Shown here: positions 22,243-34,900 of the stretch, one piece after another
Position numbering within the stretch: position 1 is the first letter of the stretch
Layout: each line of letters opens with the position of its first letter
Position numbers and translations under genes: made by a program
Notes under the pieces: generated by a model
What the model was told of the DNA's origin: nothing
What the model saw: only the letters and a program-made list of their open reading frames with translations
The model's database searches: none
DNA from: Bullera alba
Lineage: Eukaryota > Basidiomycota > Tremellomycetes > Tremellales > Bulleraceae
Length of the DNA: 64,000 bases
Reading direction: 5' to 3'
Assembly: GCA_001600095.1 (NCBI GenBank)
Contig: BCIX01000005.1
Location: 626,523-690,522 of the forward strand

Positions 22243-25200
22243 ATGACTCACTCTATCTTCAACCCCCTCTCATCTCGACACGCCCCTACCCAACCCTCTC
22301 TCCATCAGCAATTAGGCGCTCAACACAGTCTTCAACCCCCTCCAACTAGCTTCTCCCGCTCCAGTGCCGCCGTCAAGAGCTCGCTGAAGAAGATCCCCTC
22401 GGCAATCTTCACTCGGTCACCAGAACGAAAGACTGTCAAATCGACACTATCCAGAGCACCGATTTACGTCGACGACTCTATCCCAGCACCGAAGGCCACC
22501 TCGAGATCGTTCTTCAACTCGCCGAAACGGATGAGCGCTAGCAATCATCCACCGGCAAACACTGCCAAACCCGCTCAACCAGTGTTTGCGGATAAGAAGG
22601 AGGAGACAAAGTCGAAGAAGACACGGAAAGCACTGGCCGATATTCTAGGTTGGGGTAACAGCAACTCGGCCAAATCTGCCGCACCTCCCACCAAACCCGA
22701 CGCTTGGGTACCTCCCGTCATCGCCGGTGGTTCCGTTCGATACACCAACCCTCCCCCATCGACCAAATCACCTCTCGAGTCAGCACCGCCCGTTCCCGCC
22801 AAGGACAACATGCCCAATGGACATGCGGTGCTGAAGAAACGAACGTCGAGACCTCTTTCGAATAAGTCATCTCAATCTGCCTTTTCGACATTCTCCTCTT
22901 TGCGATCACCCAACGCCAATGATGGGCCTCATCAGTCCCGCGCAAGACCCAGCATGGCCCCGGACCCGTTCAGTCGGCATGAAGGGGCGGAAGTCGTGGA
23001 TGTGGTGTATCGTCACGGCACGCCTTCTCTCAGAAGTTCAACCAAGGGATCAATCTCGGGCGAAAGACGTGTCAGCGTGGCGTCGAGTAAGGCCATGTCG
23101 GGCAGACTCACCATTGGCGAGGAGAGCATCAAGGAGCAGGCCGAGACGTGAGTCCACTCTCACGACACCACTTCCATTCGTTGACGCCTGTAATAGTCTA
23201 CTTCCAGAGCCGCAGGCCAATACAGAGGTCCAGCAGCACACCTTCTCCCGACTCCAGCAACGATCGCCAGCCAATAGTGCCGCTTACCAACATCAGACAC
23301 TGACCGATCTGCCGATTCGATCAGCCTCTCTCGGCCGAGTGCTCGAGTCGACAAGAGCACCACCTGCGTCTATTAGCAGTGACCACGTACCCACCTTTCA
23401 ACCCCTCGCTGTCGAGCCGCCAGCCGATGCCACTCTTCAGCAGGATTTTCGCACGCTCAAAAAGGCCAAGACTAGGTCGAAAGTATGGGGCATATTTGGT
23501 AAATCGAGAAAGGACAAGTCTCCCACTATCGACCTCGACCCCCGACCAGCCAAGATCCTGCCTTCCAGCCACAGTGAGTCTAGCTCGACCCCACAAGGCC
23601 GCCGAGCTAACTATCAACTAGCTGTCTTGTCCTCGATGAGCAATTCAACCAATGAGGCCTCGGTGGGCACTGCTCCATCCTTTAGATCTGGCTCGACTCG
23701 CTTTTCCAACCGATCCGCCCTTGGTCACCAGTCTGACCTGCGTTCGGTCAATGAGCAAGCAGGCCCTTCCGCCCGACATCAAGCTGCAGAGTCGATCCGA
23801 GGCCTGAGGACACAAGATTCTACGGCGACATTACGACCATCAGCATATGCCTATCGACCCGTGGTGGAAGCCCCAGCCTCGAGCCAACACGACTACACTA
23901 CAGCTCCCCGGGGGGTATCGACCATCTCGGGTCAGGATCTGCCGGTGTTGACGGGCAAAGCGGTCCCGAAGCGAAAGAGCCTCTCGGGACTGTTTGGCCT
24001 GGCTATGAAGACTTCTCTGGACAAGCTTCGTCCGCAGAGGGCTACACTACAGCCTGTCAGCCAAGCAGAGAGACCACAAATGGTGGACCCCTCCTCGCGC
24101 AACTTTGCGACCGTCCAGCCGTCGACTGCTCGATCCCTTGCGGCTGAAATGCAGTCTGCCCAAAAGGAAGTAGAGAAGGATGGAGCGAGCACTCTGCCAT
24201 ACTTGACGAGGCTGCCAGTCCGCAATGAAGACCCGATCCGTCAACCCAACGGTGAGTAGGCTATCTCGGTCCTCGCAGACCTCTTGCTGACTGAATTTAG
24301 GGACACTGCGACGTGTCGCCTCTGCTACCGACAAGCTGCTCAACCTCGTCACTGCCACCAACGATTTTTCGCCCACTCCATCCGAGCAATCCTCTCTCGC
24401 TGCTCCACCATCCCTTGCATCGTTGGACTCTAGCCCGACTCCAGTGCGAAGAGTCAAGTCTGCCGTGTTGACGAGCAAGAAATCCAATGGCAGCCCTTTG
24501 AAGACGCAGAGCAACATCAGTCCTCTAAAGCTCGCACTGCATCGATCTCAAGTCGCCAAAAAGGTCCCTCCGCCTTCGTTCAAAGCACCGCCAGTCTTCC
24601 ACCAGACTCCCCCTAGAACCAGTATGGTCAAAAAGGGCATGAAGAACGTGTTTGCACCTACGCCGCCAAGAGAGTTGCCCGGGGGTATGGCTCTAGGGTC
24701 GAGGGCACTGAGACCTTTGGACAATCAAGGCAATATCCCAAAGCCCTTGAACGCGACTTTGGATCCGTACAACCAACTCCCGGCCGACCTGAAGCGGATC
24801 TTGGCCACATCAGCACTGAAGAACCGAGCTGAACGCGCTGAAAGTGGTGATTACCCCACATCACCATCAGTCTCCTCGATGAGCCAATCACAGCCTTTGG
24901 TTCATCGCCAGACTCCCCGACGGGCCGATCACACCCGAGCCCCCTCAGCAGTCCCAGAGGTGCCAGCGCATAATCAACGTGAACCCAGTCGATATGGCCT
25001 CTCGCCCCCGAGACTGACGCTCAACTTGATTCCCGGGGATATCAACTTCAGCCCATCAAGCTCGTACTTCAGTGATAGCAACACTCCTACTCTCGGTACG
25101 GGGGAGTATCGAAATTCGTTCGACTTTACGAGCGAGTACGCCTCTTTGGACAGGGGTGACCACCGGGCTTCCTTTGTTGAGACGATGATGATCATCCAGA

Positions 25201-28200
25201 ACCAGCCCCCAGCTCAGGTGCCCTTGCCCCCGGTACCAGCTATGACGCCCCTGCCGACCTCGATGGGCCATGACCTTGGAGGCCAGTATGAGGACTACGA
25301 CTACGAGGAGACGGACAGCGAGATGTCGGACGGAGAGGATGATCTAGAGATGGTAGCCGTGGAAATGGGTTCGATCCACTCTGGCCTAGCACGCTCTGGA
25401 TCCGTCTGTTCTGCCATCCACGTCGAGATGAGCCGTACGCCAAGGCCGAAGCCGTTCGAAGGCAATGTCGCTTTTCAAAAGCATATCGCGGAGACGAAAC
25501 GCCTAAGCTCTAGTCCACCCCGCTCACGACCCATGTCCCATTTCTCCGACGAGACCATCGAACCCACCCGAGAGCCAGAGATGGAGGTGGATGAGATAGA
25601 GAAACAGGGAGAGGAGCGACCGGCCGAGGTGGTGCCGAGGAGACGACGCGGTCATGCTCGAGACGAAAGTGGTTTCAGCATTGCCAGCATGAGTTCCATG
25701 GGTAGTGTGATAGACACGAGATTGGACAAGGACGACGTTACGAATTACTTCGAGGTCAACTTCTCGAATCACCTCGCCGAGCATGAAGGCGCACCACCAC
25801 CTCTCCCCCCACTCCCGGCTCATCTCCAGCTTGGATCCCAAGGACTGTCAAACCCCCCATCCAGGGACAGTCTGCGTTCGAGGCGACACAGGCGAAACTC
25901 CTCGCTTGTGTCGATCGACTCTTTGGACGAAATGGACCTCGGAGTCATAATGACAACTGTGAACAATCTGACGGCATCGGGACCTCCTGTGTCGATGCAC
26001 AATACCCGACGATCGAGCTACATCTCCCGCCATCGCAGAGGTCTCGGCAGCGGAGATGGATCGCTATCCATCTCCTCGTCCGGACGATCCGATTGGAAAG
26101 CCCACCATCGACGCAATTCCTCTCAAGAGAGTAATGCCTCTGCAATGTCAGTAGCGAGGTTAGCCCGGCCTGGGCTCGGAGAACGCATGTTCCAGCTCGA
26201 TGGCGGTGTTCAACTCACTTCCATCTCGGCGTCTCCACCATCACACCCCAACTCGGAGACCAACGACGCTCGGAGCTTGACTGGCTCTGTGGAGGGTCTG
26301 GGCTTTGGCAGACGAGGAAGAGGTCCCTTGCATCGTGATCAACCGTCTCTAGAGAGGTTATTGGAGAGGAACCGACTGGAGAACAGGGACCAAGATCGAC
26401 AATTGCTCGACGAATCGCAGTTGCCATTGCAATACGATAGTGTGCTAGATGACTCCAGGCTCTACGACAGTGTGCTAGACGACGCTCGACCTCCTTACGA
26501 CAGCATACTCGACGACTCCCGAGCTCCCTATGACAGCCTTATCGACAGCTCGACACTCGTCTACGACAGTCTGATGGATTCAACGATGGAAGCATCCTCG
26601 GTGGAGACTCACCAATCGCAAGCGTCTGGATCTTTCGACATTGATACGACGTTCGGCACGCGAACGAGACAAGGAGATTCGAGTGGTAGTTTCTTGATCA
26701 AAGGCCTCAGACCGATTTCCGCCATCAGCAACGACAGCTCAGCGCCTTCAGATGTCGAAAACACTTTCACTGGTATGCGCAACAGGGTCAAACGCCAAGC
26801 TCAGCTCGAAGTCGGGTCTAGTCCCGTGCCGAAAGGTCCAACCGCGTGTCTCTCCGGCGAAGGTCAAGATGACAGTATGTGTGAGTCGTCCAGTATTCTG
26901 AAGAGGAATGAAACTGATCAAGTAACCGGGCAGCCCGATCTGAGCTCGATTCGTCCACCACTTCGGGACGACAAATCCTCAATACCTCCATGACGCGTCC
27001 GGCCAAGCCAAAGCGAAGACCCGCTAACCTCGTTTTCGACCACTTCACCCCCGAAACCCCCGTCCTCAGCTCGCCTTCGGCGTCAGAGAGCTCATCCCGA
27101 TTGTCCCTGGACACAAAGTACTCGGAGCGGATATACGGAGCGAGTCGCGGCCGACCTCATGGCGCGGGGCATAATAGGCAAAAGTCCTCTTTGAACATTA
27201 TGGTCCAAGCGACAATCCGAGAAGAGCCATCGATCGCCTCGTTGAAGTACAAGACGGAGGGGCGGCTCACTCGGGACTCTGTGGAAAACTGGGTCGACGG
27301 GGAGGCCGGGTATAAAGTGAAGGAATGGATAGATTGGAAGCGGGAAGCCGATGACGAGTTCAAGCGGACCCAAACGTGCTGGCAGGACAGCGAGGAGTCG
27401 AAAATGGCCCTAGCGGGTGAGTGCAGCTCCATCCTTCCACTCTCCTTTGTGAAAGGCGAGCTGATGATTATTGCAGAGTTCAAGGTCCCCTCGACGGCGA
27501 AGGAGATTGCGGATTTCCTGGCAAAGTCCTCTGCGGCATACAAACCACTAGATCAACTGCCCTTAGGTCGAATTGCCCATCGACGCAAATCTTCATTATC
27601 CAACTCCAGGCTGTTCATCTCTCCCTACGGCCTTCCACTGCCCAGACCGCCCACATTGCCCACCTCGACAGCACACAGCGACTATGCCTCGACCTCGAGC
27701 GCTGCGATAGCGGCTAAGCCCAAGCGAATGTCAATAGAGACCAAATTCGAGAGGAGCAACTCTGCCACTAGCTCAAACTTCACTTTCGGCTCTCGTCCCT
27801 CCTCCACCCCGTCGGAAGTCATCGAGGTGATGATGGGAATCTCCGGCACACCCTCTCGTGCCCAAAGGCTCTCTGCGCCGCCAATGTCGTCCGTCTTTGC
27901 GCCCTTTGCGGGCTCGGGATCCTCGGGATCGACTCCACCTTCGACGTCAGCGAGCTCGGCATTTGGGAACGCCAAGTTTGACCTCCCGTTCAAGCCATAC
28001 CTCGACAAGACCAGCAAGGCGAATGAGCGGGGAGAAAAGGACAAGGTGGAGGATAAACGACCGAGGGTGGATTCTACCGCGAGGAGGGAAGCCCTTGATT
28101 GGGGAAGGAGGCGGAACTCGGATGGACCGACGAAAGTGGAAGCGACCGTCAAGACAGCATTCGGCAAGGCGGGCGAATCTGTCAAGTCGAGGTCGAACAT

Positions 28201-28433
28201 CGGTCCGGCTGTTGCCTTGGGCGAAAGGACCAATGGCGTTCCAAAGATGATGGCTAGGCAGTCTTGGGCCGATACAAAGGAGAACAGCGCACCTCAGTGA
28301 GTAGACATCGAGAAGGATGTGGTTGGACCCGAGCTGATGATGGGGTAGACAACATGTGAGACCTAGTAAACTCCCTCGTCTGGTGGTCAAGACCCGCACG
28401 TCGGGCACCTTGCCCCGGTCGCTACGAGTCTAG
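22243..28433 (+). CDS. Very large Ser/Pro-rich disordered protein with YDS-LDDS repeats
   Basis: Seven exons (22243-23147, 23197-23573, 23622-24251, 24301-26880, 26934-27416, 27477-28296, 28349-28433) give 1959 residues. Two introns (48 and 60 nt) keep the frame, and the stop seen at the end of exon 6 is avoided by the last intron, giving a conserved-looking tail RPSKLPRLVVKTRTSG. I do not recognise the family. Most of the protein is Ser/Pro/Arg-rich and disordered with many RxxS sites. Islands of order are TRKALADILGWGN, KTRSKVWGIFGKSRKDKS and KRKSLSGLFGLAMKTSLDKL, short amphipathic segments. An acidic stretch (YDYEETDSEMSDGEDDLEM) lies near residue 950. Five repeats of YDS[VIL]xDDS occur near 26430-26590. 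Near the C-terminus EFKVPSTAKEIADFLAKSS may be a short domain. A regulatory or scaffold role is a guess. Confidence 0.85.
26430..26590 (+). repeat. Five-fold YDS-LDDS coding repeat
   Basis: TACGACAGT-type units encode YDSVLDDS, YDSVLDDA, YDSILDDS, YDSLIDSS and YDSLMDST in a row inside the 1959-aa protein. Synonymous differences show that the repeat is kept at protein level. Each unit offers Tyr and Ser phosphosites next to acidic residues. Confidence 0.7.
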
Positions 28434-28838
28434 TGCTATAGGGGATGTGATGCTACGAGGATGGGTACCTGGCCTTCGCACTAGCTCTCGTTGGAGCGGG
28501 ACCAGACCGGACATTGATCGATACCTCTCTTTATTCTGGGCGCTGTATATATGCAAGAGATGGTCATGCAGCTGAACGTGGCTACCTCCGGGAGGCAGAC
28601 TCAGTATCAGCATTGCATCTACACACCGAGAGTATATCAGCAGTTGATCAGCAGCCAACTCCATTACTTGCCTGTGGATTCGGCGCGAAGCGGAAGTCGC
28701 GTCGAGCGTTGTCCAAATTAGTCGCCGCCCACGCGAGCGACGCGACTGAGTCGGATTTCGATGCTCTCTCCATGAAGCTTGTTGTACCCTACTCCCCCCT
28801 CCATTCACTGTTCTGCAACCCATCTGCTGCACCGCAAT
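28434..28838. promoter_or_regulatory. Intergenic region upstream of SLD5
   Basis: About 400 bases between a stop and the next start, both on the plus strand. Open frames on both strands here show no motif. GTCGCG-TCGAGCG-type CG-rich words lie near 28696-28750. An in-frame GTG and several non-ATG codons extend the SLD5 frame upward, but the first ATG is 28839. Confidence 0.4.
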
Positions 28839-29968
28839 ATGTCTTCGGCATACGGTAACGGCTCTGACGACGAGGATGGAGTTCCCGTCGTTGCTAGACA
28901 TCAGCCTGGGGGACAATGGGCCAACAACGCACAAGCCGGTTCATCCCGACACCGAGAATCGTCCATTGGGTCTTCAGCCGCCGGATCCCGCTCATTCCTA
29001 AACAGACTGGAGAACACCCTCTCACCCGGTCGGTCTCGGTATGCTCCCTCGGATGTGGATGAAGTGCCGGGAACGGAGGATCTGGATCTGGATGGTGAAG
29101 AGGAAGACGAGGGGAATGACGTTAGGCGAATGGGGAGGATATGGGTGAAGGAAAGGGGGACGGTGGATATCATGCAGTGGGAGGGGGATTTGATCGATAC
29201 GCTGTTTGATAAGCTGGAGCAGCAGGTGAGCCCAGCTGTCTAGCAAGGAACGGGAGCTGGGAGAATTGTAGACGGGATGGTGCTGATGGGGTTAGGCCAA
29301 AATGGTCAATACGCTTCGGACGGATCCACAAACCTCTGAAGAGGAGCACTTCAAGTTGATGCTCGTGCAGACGGAGATGGAGAGGGTCAAGTTCTTGGTC
29401 AGGTCGTATGTCCGCACCAGGCTGCATAAAGTGGGTCACTCCGTCTCGAAGGAGATTTGTGCTGACGGGGGGTAGATTGAGAAATATGCCCATCATATCG
29501 TCCTCACGCCAGCATTACATTCCTTGCTCTCAGGAGCAGAATTGTCCCATGCTGAACGGTATGTCTGCCCCTTCGGTTCTCAGAGGGCTACAGCTTACAT
29601 GTGGACAGGTATTGCGAGCTACTGCATACCCACTACCAACATTCGGTCCTGGAATCACTGCCCGAATGGCTACGGCGGATGGATGACCGTTATGGCGACG
29701 GCTTGAGCATGGGTGTGTTCAAGTTTGGGAGGGGTTGCTGACAAAGGGTAGTCTCGAAACCGAACAAAAATGTGCCGGTGCTGATATACTGCCGGAGAGA
29801 TTGTGGAGAGATCACACTAGAGGGGTGAGTGCGAGGTGGATTGTGGTGGATGTTGAGACTGACGGGTGTAGAGGTGAAGCAGCTCAATTGGGCAAGGGGA
29901 CCACACATTTGGTCAAGTACAAAATGGTCGAGAGGTGGATCAACCTCGGCTGGGCAGAGATTTTATAA
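28839..29968 (+). CDS. SLD5: GINS complex subunit Sld5
   Basis: Six exons (28839-29225, 29296-29430, 29476-29558, 29609-29712, 29752-29824, 29872-29968) give 292 residues. Sld5 is one of four GINS proteins that join Cdc45 and Mcm2-7 into the replicative CMG helicase in the nucleus. Evidence is the helical A-domain (TEMERVKFLVRSYVRTRLHK, IEKYAHHIVLTPALHSLLS, then a YCELLHTHY helix) and the small C-terminal B-domain: VSKPNKNVPVLIYCRRDCGE, followed by a Leu-x-Lys-Gly turn and THLVKYKMVERWINLGWAEI. The N-terminal 90 residues are acidic and disordered, longer than in animal Sld5. Family assignment comes from this domain order and the end motif. It converges on the Pro-rich gene at 30139. Confidence 0.88.
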
Positions 29969-30138
29969 TGCACCAAAGTGATCGATCCACCCTGCACTTC
30001 GTGGAGGATTGTCTTCACGGAAAAAGTAGATTGCATTCGGAGTCTTCTATCGGCATTGACGGACAATCAGGACCTCTTCTGATCGATCTTGCTCCCGGTC
30101 TGACTACAGGGCTCACTGGCAACAGTGCCGACGTCTGG

Positions 30139-31185
30139 CTAGTCGGCATCCCCGCCATCGGCATCGTCACCACCGTCGCCTCCATCACCACCTCCACCAC
30201 CTCCGCCATCGCCACCTCCACCCCCCTTGCCCTTGTTCTTCCCTTTGCCCTTGCCCTTCTTCTTCCCTTCTTCCTCTGGCGGCGGGAGGTTCTCCCCCAC
30301 TGGCATTGGAGTAGCAAAGGACAGACCATCGGTGCCAGCCTTGTCCGCATCCCAACTAACCCCATTCCAGCCCGCATGACCCCACTGACCCGACGTCCAG
30401 GCGACTTTGCCGCCCTTTCCAGCGGGGGCGGTCACTGTGGTGTACTCTGAGAATTGGGGTAAGTTGGGGTAATGGACAACTGTTGCTTGGCCTACCCTAG
30501 ATTGATGGCCCAATGCGGCTGATTCGGCGGGATTGAGGGCATAGGCGAATGCGCCCGAGAGGCCGGGATACTGGTTGAGCGGGTGTGATGGCGTTCGGAG
30601 GGGTGTGTATTCGGGGAAGTAGGTGCGCGCGGCATTGGAACCGGTGGTGGGTGTTGGGGTTGTTGGGTGGATAGGCTCGTATTCTGGGAAATAGGAGGTA
30701 TGATGCTGCCAAGTCTCAGCCGGCGGACTTGGTGGCAGGGCCATGGGCATGGGCTGGGCGGGGGTATGTGGGTTTTGGGGCTGTTTGGAGGGGAGGAGAC
30801 GGGATTTGAAAGAGGACCTTCGCTTTACTTTATGACCGTCCCCCTTGGGTGACGTCTCCGGAGTGGGGGGTAAGGCGATAGGGGTCGTGGGCACGAGGAC
30901 ATCCGGTGCCAGGATGAGGGGGGTGTCGGGTGGTGAGGTCAAGTGGACCGTGTTGCGATGGCCGGGAGGCGGTTTGTGTAGTTTGTTATGGTGCTTTGGC
31001 TCGTTCCACGTGATTGACATTTTCTTCAGGATCGACTTCGGTGGCTTCGCTTTGGGTGTCGGTGTCGGCGGTGTCGGCGCAATGGGTAGCGCTGATATTG
31101 GCTCAGATGCTGGTGGAGGCAATATCGGCGTTGGCTTGGGACTCGATGAGCGGTGAGAGATATGAAAGATGGGAACGCCGGGCAT
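30139..31185 (-). CDS. Proline-rich protein with Gly/Asp-rich tail
   Basis: A single exon of 348 residues runs from ATG at 31185 (MPGVPIFHISHRS) to TAG at 30139. The frame stays open about 60 nt further upstream but without ATG. The protein is Pro-rich throughout. It has PPKSILKKMSITWNEPKHH near residue 50 (a KSILKK basic motif as in many fungal disordered proteins) and a twice-used SYFPEYEPI/TYFPEYTPL motif near 165-195. It then has a Trp-containing segment (GQWGHAGWNGVSWDADKAG) and a Lys/Gly tail ending in GGDGGDGGDDADGGDAD. A TATATAA sequence lies only about 20 bp before this ATG, so a later start (the Met before SITWNEP) is possible. I do not recognise the family. Confidence 0.65.
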   Translation of the reverse strand: MPGVPIFHISHRSSSPKPTPILPPPASEPISALPIAPTPPTPTPKAKPPKSILKKMSITWNEPKHHNKLHKPPPGHRNTVHLTSPPDTPLILAPDVLVPTTPIALPPTPETSPKGDGHKVKRRSSFKSRLLPSKQPQNPHTPAQPMPMALPPSPPAETWQHHTSYFPEYEPIHPTTPTPTTGSNAARTYFPEYTPLRTPSHPLNQYPGLSGAFAYALNPAESAALGHQSRVGQATVVHYPNLPQFSEYTTVTAPAGKGGKVAWTSGQWGHAGWNGVSWDADKAGTDGLSFATPMPVGENLPPPEEEGKKKGKGKGKNKGKGGGGGDGGGGGGGDGGDGGDDADGGDAD

Positions 31186-31905
31186 GATGCCATGACTGCT
31201 AGGGTTATATAGAGGATTGGAGGTGGTCAGCCATGCTTGGAACAATCAGCATCAGCAGCCGTATCAGCTTGAATGAGCACCTCGGTAGAGAACGGCCATG
31301 GTCGACAGTGTATTGTATTGTGTGTGTGGGCGAGGGACAATAAGAGCGGAGATCGGAAGACCGCGGTTCTTTTGACCACGTTTTCAGGCCTTTGTCAGGA
31401 CGCTACAATGAGCCTGAGCTGCCCACTTTGTCCACTGTTGACTGACTTGCGAGTCTATGGATAGAGTAGGAGGTACTATTCTGGCACTATGCTCATCCGA
31501 TGCAGAGACACTGCGGAGTGACTGCCACGCTCGATCGATAGAGGGGTGCGGAGAATGCAATTAGCTACCCCTGACGTTTCACATTTCACGCACGCGCCCG
31601 GAATGCCACTACGAGTCATTCCTGCCTGGGCGCCCAGCAATCACGTCGAGTAGAAGGAGGGGAGAGGGGAAGGGGAGGAGCTGGTCCTTTGGTGGAGATG
31701 ACGCTGGAATGGTATTGATGTTCAACTCTACACACCCGTCAAAGCTGGCCTTTGAGCGACATCGACAAAGCAGTAGCACCGACCTGGCTGGCTCCACATA
31801 CTCGACTCTACCTCGACTCGCACTGTGTCTAGCTTGCAGGTAACCACACTCGTTTCACCTCGCCCTCTTCATACTCGCAACCACCACTCCACAGCCTCAG
31901 CCAGG
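31186..31905. promoter_or_regulatory. Divergent promoter region, Pro-rich gene / chitin synthase
   Basis: 720 bp between two divergent starts. TATATA lies at about 31206 for the minus-strand gene. Near the chitin synthase start, GTAACC at about 31840 and CCTCAG at about 31900 could bound a 5'-leader intron. No coding sequence is supported. Confidence 0.45.
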
Positions 31906-34900
31906 ATGAGCGGTTACCAAGACGACCACCTCGCGTCGTACCGACCTGGCGTCGGGGCGAGATCGTACAGCAACCAGAGTAACGGTAACCAACCCTACAA
32001 CCCCGCTGGCTACGGAGGCAACCACAACTTGAACCAGAGTGTGCAGAGCAACTACTCCCAGCCAAGTCAGTACGCCCACCCAGACTCGATCTACTCGACA
32101 GCCTCTACAAACGTCCAAAGGGCCCCTTCACCCGGATATCAGACGCCGACTCGAGTCAACACGGCCTATCCGACAAACCTCAATCCCAGCCCTGCTCCCG
32201 ATTACAGCTCGCCAAACGGTCACAGCATGCCGGCCATGCCAACGTACGACCCATACCCCTCTCAACCGCCTCCTCAGCATTTGGCCTCGCGGCCATCCTT
32301 CTCCTCCTCTCACTACGACTACCCCGATGAGAACAAGTCGTACACCTCGACCACCAACCTGAGGAACAAGGAGTGGGACGTAGGAACCGTCGTCCCACCC
32401 CTTCCTACCAACAACTCGTACTTTGGCAACACGGGATACCCGCCCCAGCAATCCCCAATGTACACCGGCAACCCGTATGGACAGCCCCAGCCCTCTCCCC
32501 CGCATACCGGCTGGGGAGGGACCTCTCACTGGCACCAGATGAAGAACCAGCTCATGGAAAGGCGAGTCGTCAAGCAGATCCCACTGAGCGATGGAAATCT
32601 CATCATGGACGTGCCCGTGCCAAAGGGCGTAGTGCCCACCGGTCAAGGACTTGGATTTGGCCAGGACGAAGTCAACAAATTGAGGTATACCGCCGCAACG
32701 TGTGACCCAGACGATTTCATGAGGAACAAGTTCACGCTCCGACCATACCTCTACGGTCGGAAAACCGAGCTTTTCATCGTCATGACAATGTACAACGAGA
32801 CGTCGGATCTCTTGCTCCGAACGCTCAACTCGGTCATCAAGAACATTGCCCATTTGTGCACCCGCGACAAATCCAAGACGTGGGGTCACGACTCGTGGAA
32901 AAAGGTCGTCGTGTGTATTGTCGCCGATGGGAGAAAGGTCGTCGATCCAAGAGTCCTCAAAGTGCTCCAGCTCATGGGAGTCTATGCCGAGGGTGTGATG
33001 AAGGATACCGTGGCGGGAAAGGAGACTCAAGCGCACGTGTTCGAGTATACCTCCCAGATTGTCGTCACGGAAACTGGAGAGGTCGGCTTTGGGTCTGTTC
33101 CCGTCCAGATGATCTTTTGTCTCAAGGAGAGGAACCAGAAGAAGTTGAACAGCCACCGGTGGTTCTTCAACGCCTTTGGACCTCTGATCCAGCCAAATGT
33201 GAGCTCAAAGTCTCTTCGAGGCGTGTTGTGTTTGACCTGGTTTAGGTGTGTGTCCTCCTTGACGTCGGGACCAAGCCCAGCGGTACTAGCATCTACGAGG
33301 TGAGTTTTGATGAAAGTATCTGAGCTGACGGGCAGCTGTACAAATGCTTTGAGAAACATCCCAACGTCGGAGGCGCATGTGGAGAGGTGAGTCACTGCTT
33401 GTCGACACTGCTAACCTTAGATCTTCGCCGATACCGGCCGATACGGCAAGCTCCTCCTCAACCCCCTAGTTGCGGGACAGAATTTTGAATACAAGGTGAG
33501 TCACCACCGCTCAGCCATGGCTAACGAGCAGATGTCCAACATTCTCGATAAGGTAAGGACCACCCTCATCTCATTCGCTAACCTTTAGCCCTTTGAATCC
33601 GTCTTTGGTCTCATCTCGGTATTGCCGGGAGCCTTCTCCGCGTACCGATACGCAGCAGTGTCAAACCACGCGGACGGTACTGGCCCTCTAGCGTCCTACT
33701 TCCACGGCGAGATGATGAACCTCCCCGGTGCAACGGCCAGTATCTTTGACAGGAACAAGTTCTTGGCTGAAGACCGTATCCTGGCTTTCGGTGTGTCCAA
33801 ACTTGGGTCTACAGCGCTGATATTTGATAGAAATCGTCTGCAAACGAAATGCCAGGTGGAGATTGCAATATGTCAAGAGTGCCAAAGCGGGCACAGACGT
33901 TCCCTCCAGAGTGCCAGAGTTCATCTCCCAGCGAAGGCGTTGGCTCAACGGGTGAGTCCGTCGCGAAAGTGCTCTGAGCTTATGCGGTCTAGGTCGATCT
34001 TTGCGGCGACTTACGCCATGGTGTCCTTCTGGCGTATCTGGACCTCTGGCCACGGCTTCTTGCGAAAGTGTGCTCTGATGATCTTGACACTGTACAGTGA
34101 GTGGAAAGTGCTGCTGGCGGGAGCCGGGGTACGGACGAGCAGCTGTTGACCACTTCTCTAGACCTGATCAACCTCATCTTCAACTTCCTCTCCGTGTCGT
34201 CGTTCTACCTCGCCTTCTTCTTCCTAATCGATTCGTCGATCAAGGGGACCAAAGACCCCTTTGGCGGAGCCGGCGACGAAATCTTCCAGGTCTTCAACAA
34301 GGTCTACATTGGTCTCATGTGAGTTTGCAAAGGTCGAGCTTAGCTGACTCTAGCTTCATCATCATCATTTGTTCGCTTGGCAACCGGCCCCAAGGCTCGA
34401 ATTGGATGTACACCCTCTGGTGCGTCACACAGCGAGAAACCCTTGCTGATCGGCTCAGCATTTTGATGTTCGCTATTTGTCAGGGGATTCTGCTCTACTG
34501 CGCCGGCTGGACAATCTACCAGACGGTCCCTCACACTGCTGCCGGATGGCAAGACGTCTCGGCCTTGTTTGACAATAGGACCTTCCTGGACATGGCACTC
34601 TCTCTGATGGTGAGTGAAGTATCGGGGGTGAGCTGACGATTAGGCGACGTATGGACTATACCTCCTCTCCTCGTTGCTGTACTTTGAGCCATGGCATATG
34701 ATCACCTCATTTGTTCAATACCTCCTACTCCTCCCGTCCTACGTCAACATCCTGCTCATATACGCGTTCTGTGAGCACTGATTCTCCATGTACAACGCGG
34801 GACTCCAGCTGATAAGACATTTTCAGGCAACCTGCACGACGTGTCTTGGGGGACCAAAGGCGACAATGGCTCGTCCAAGGATCTTGGCGGGGCGAAAAAG

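Noticed and set aside
32128..33156. 342-codon minus-strand open frame
   Set aside because: Antisense to the chitin synthase catalytic region.
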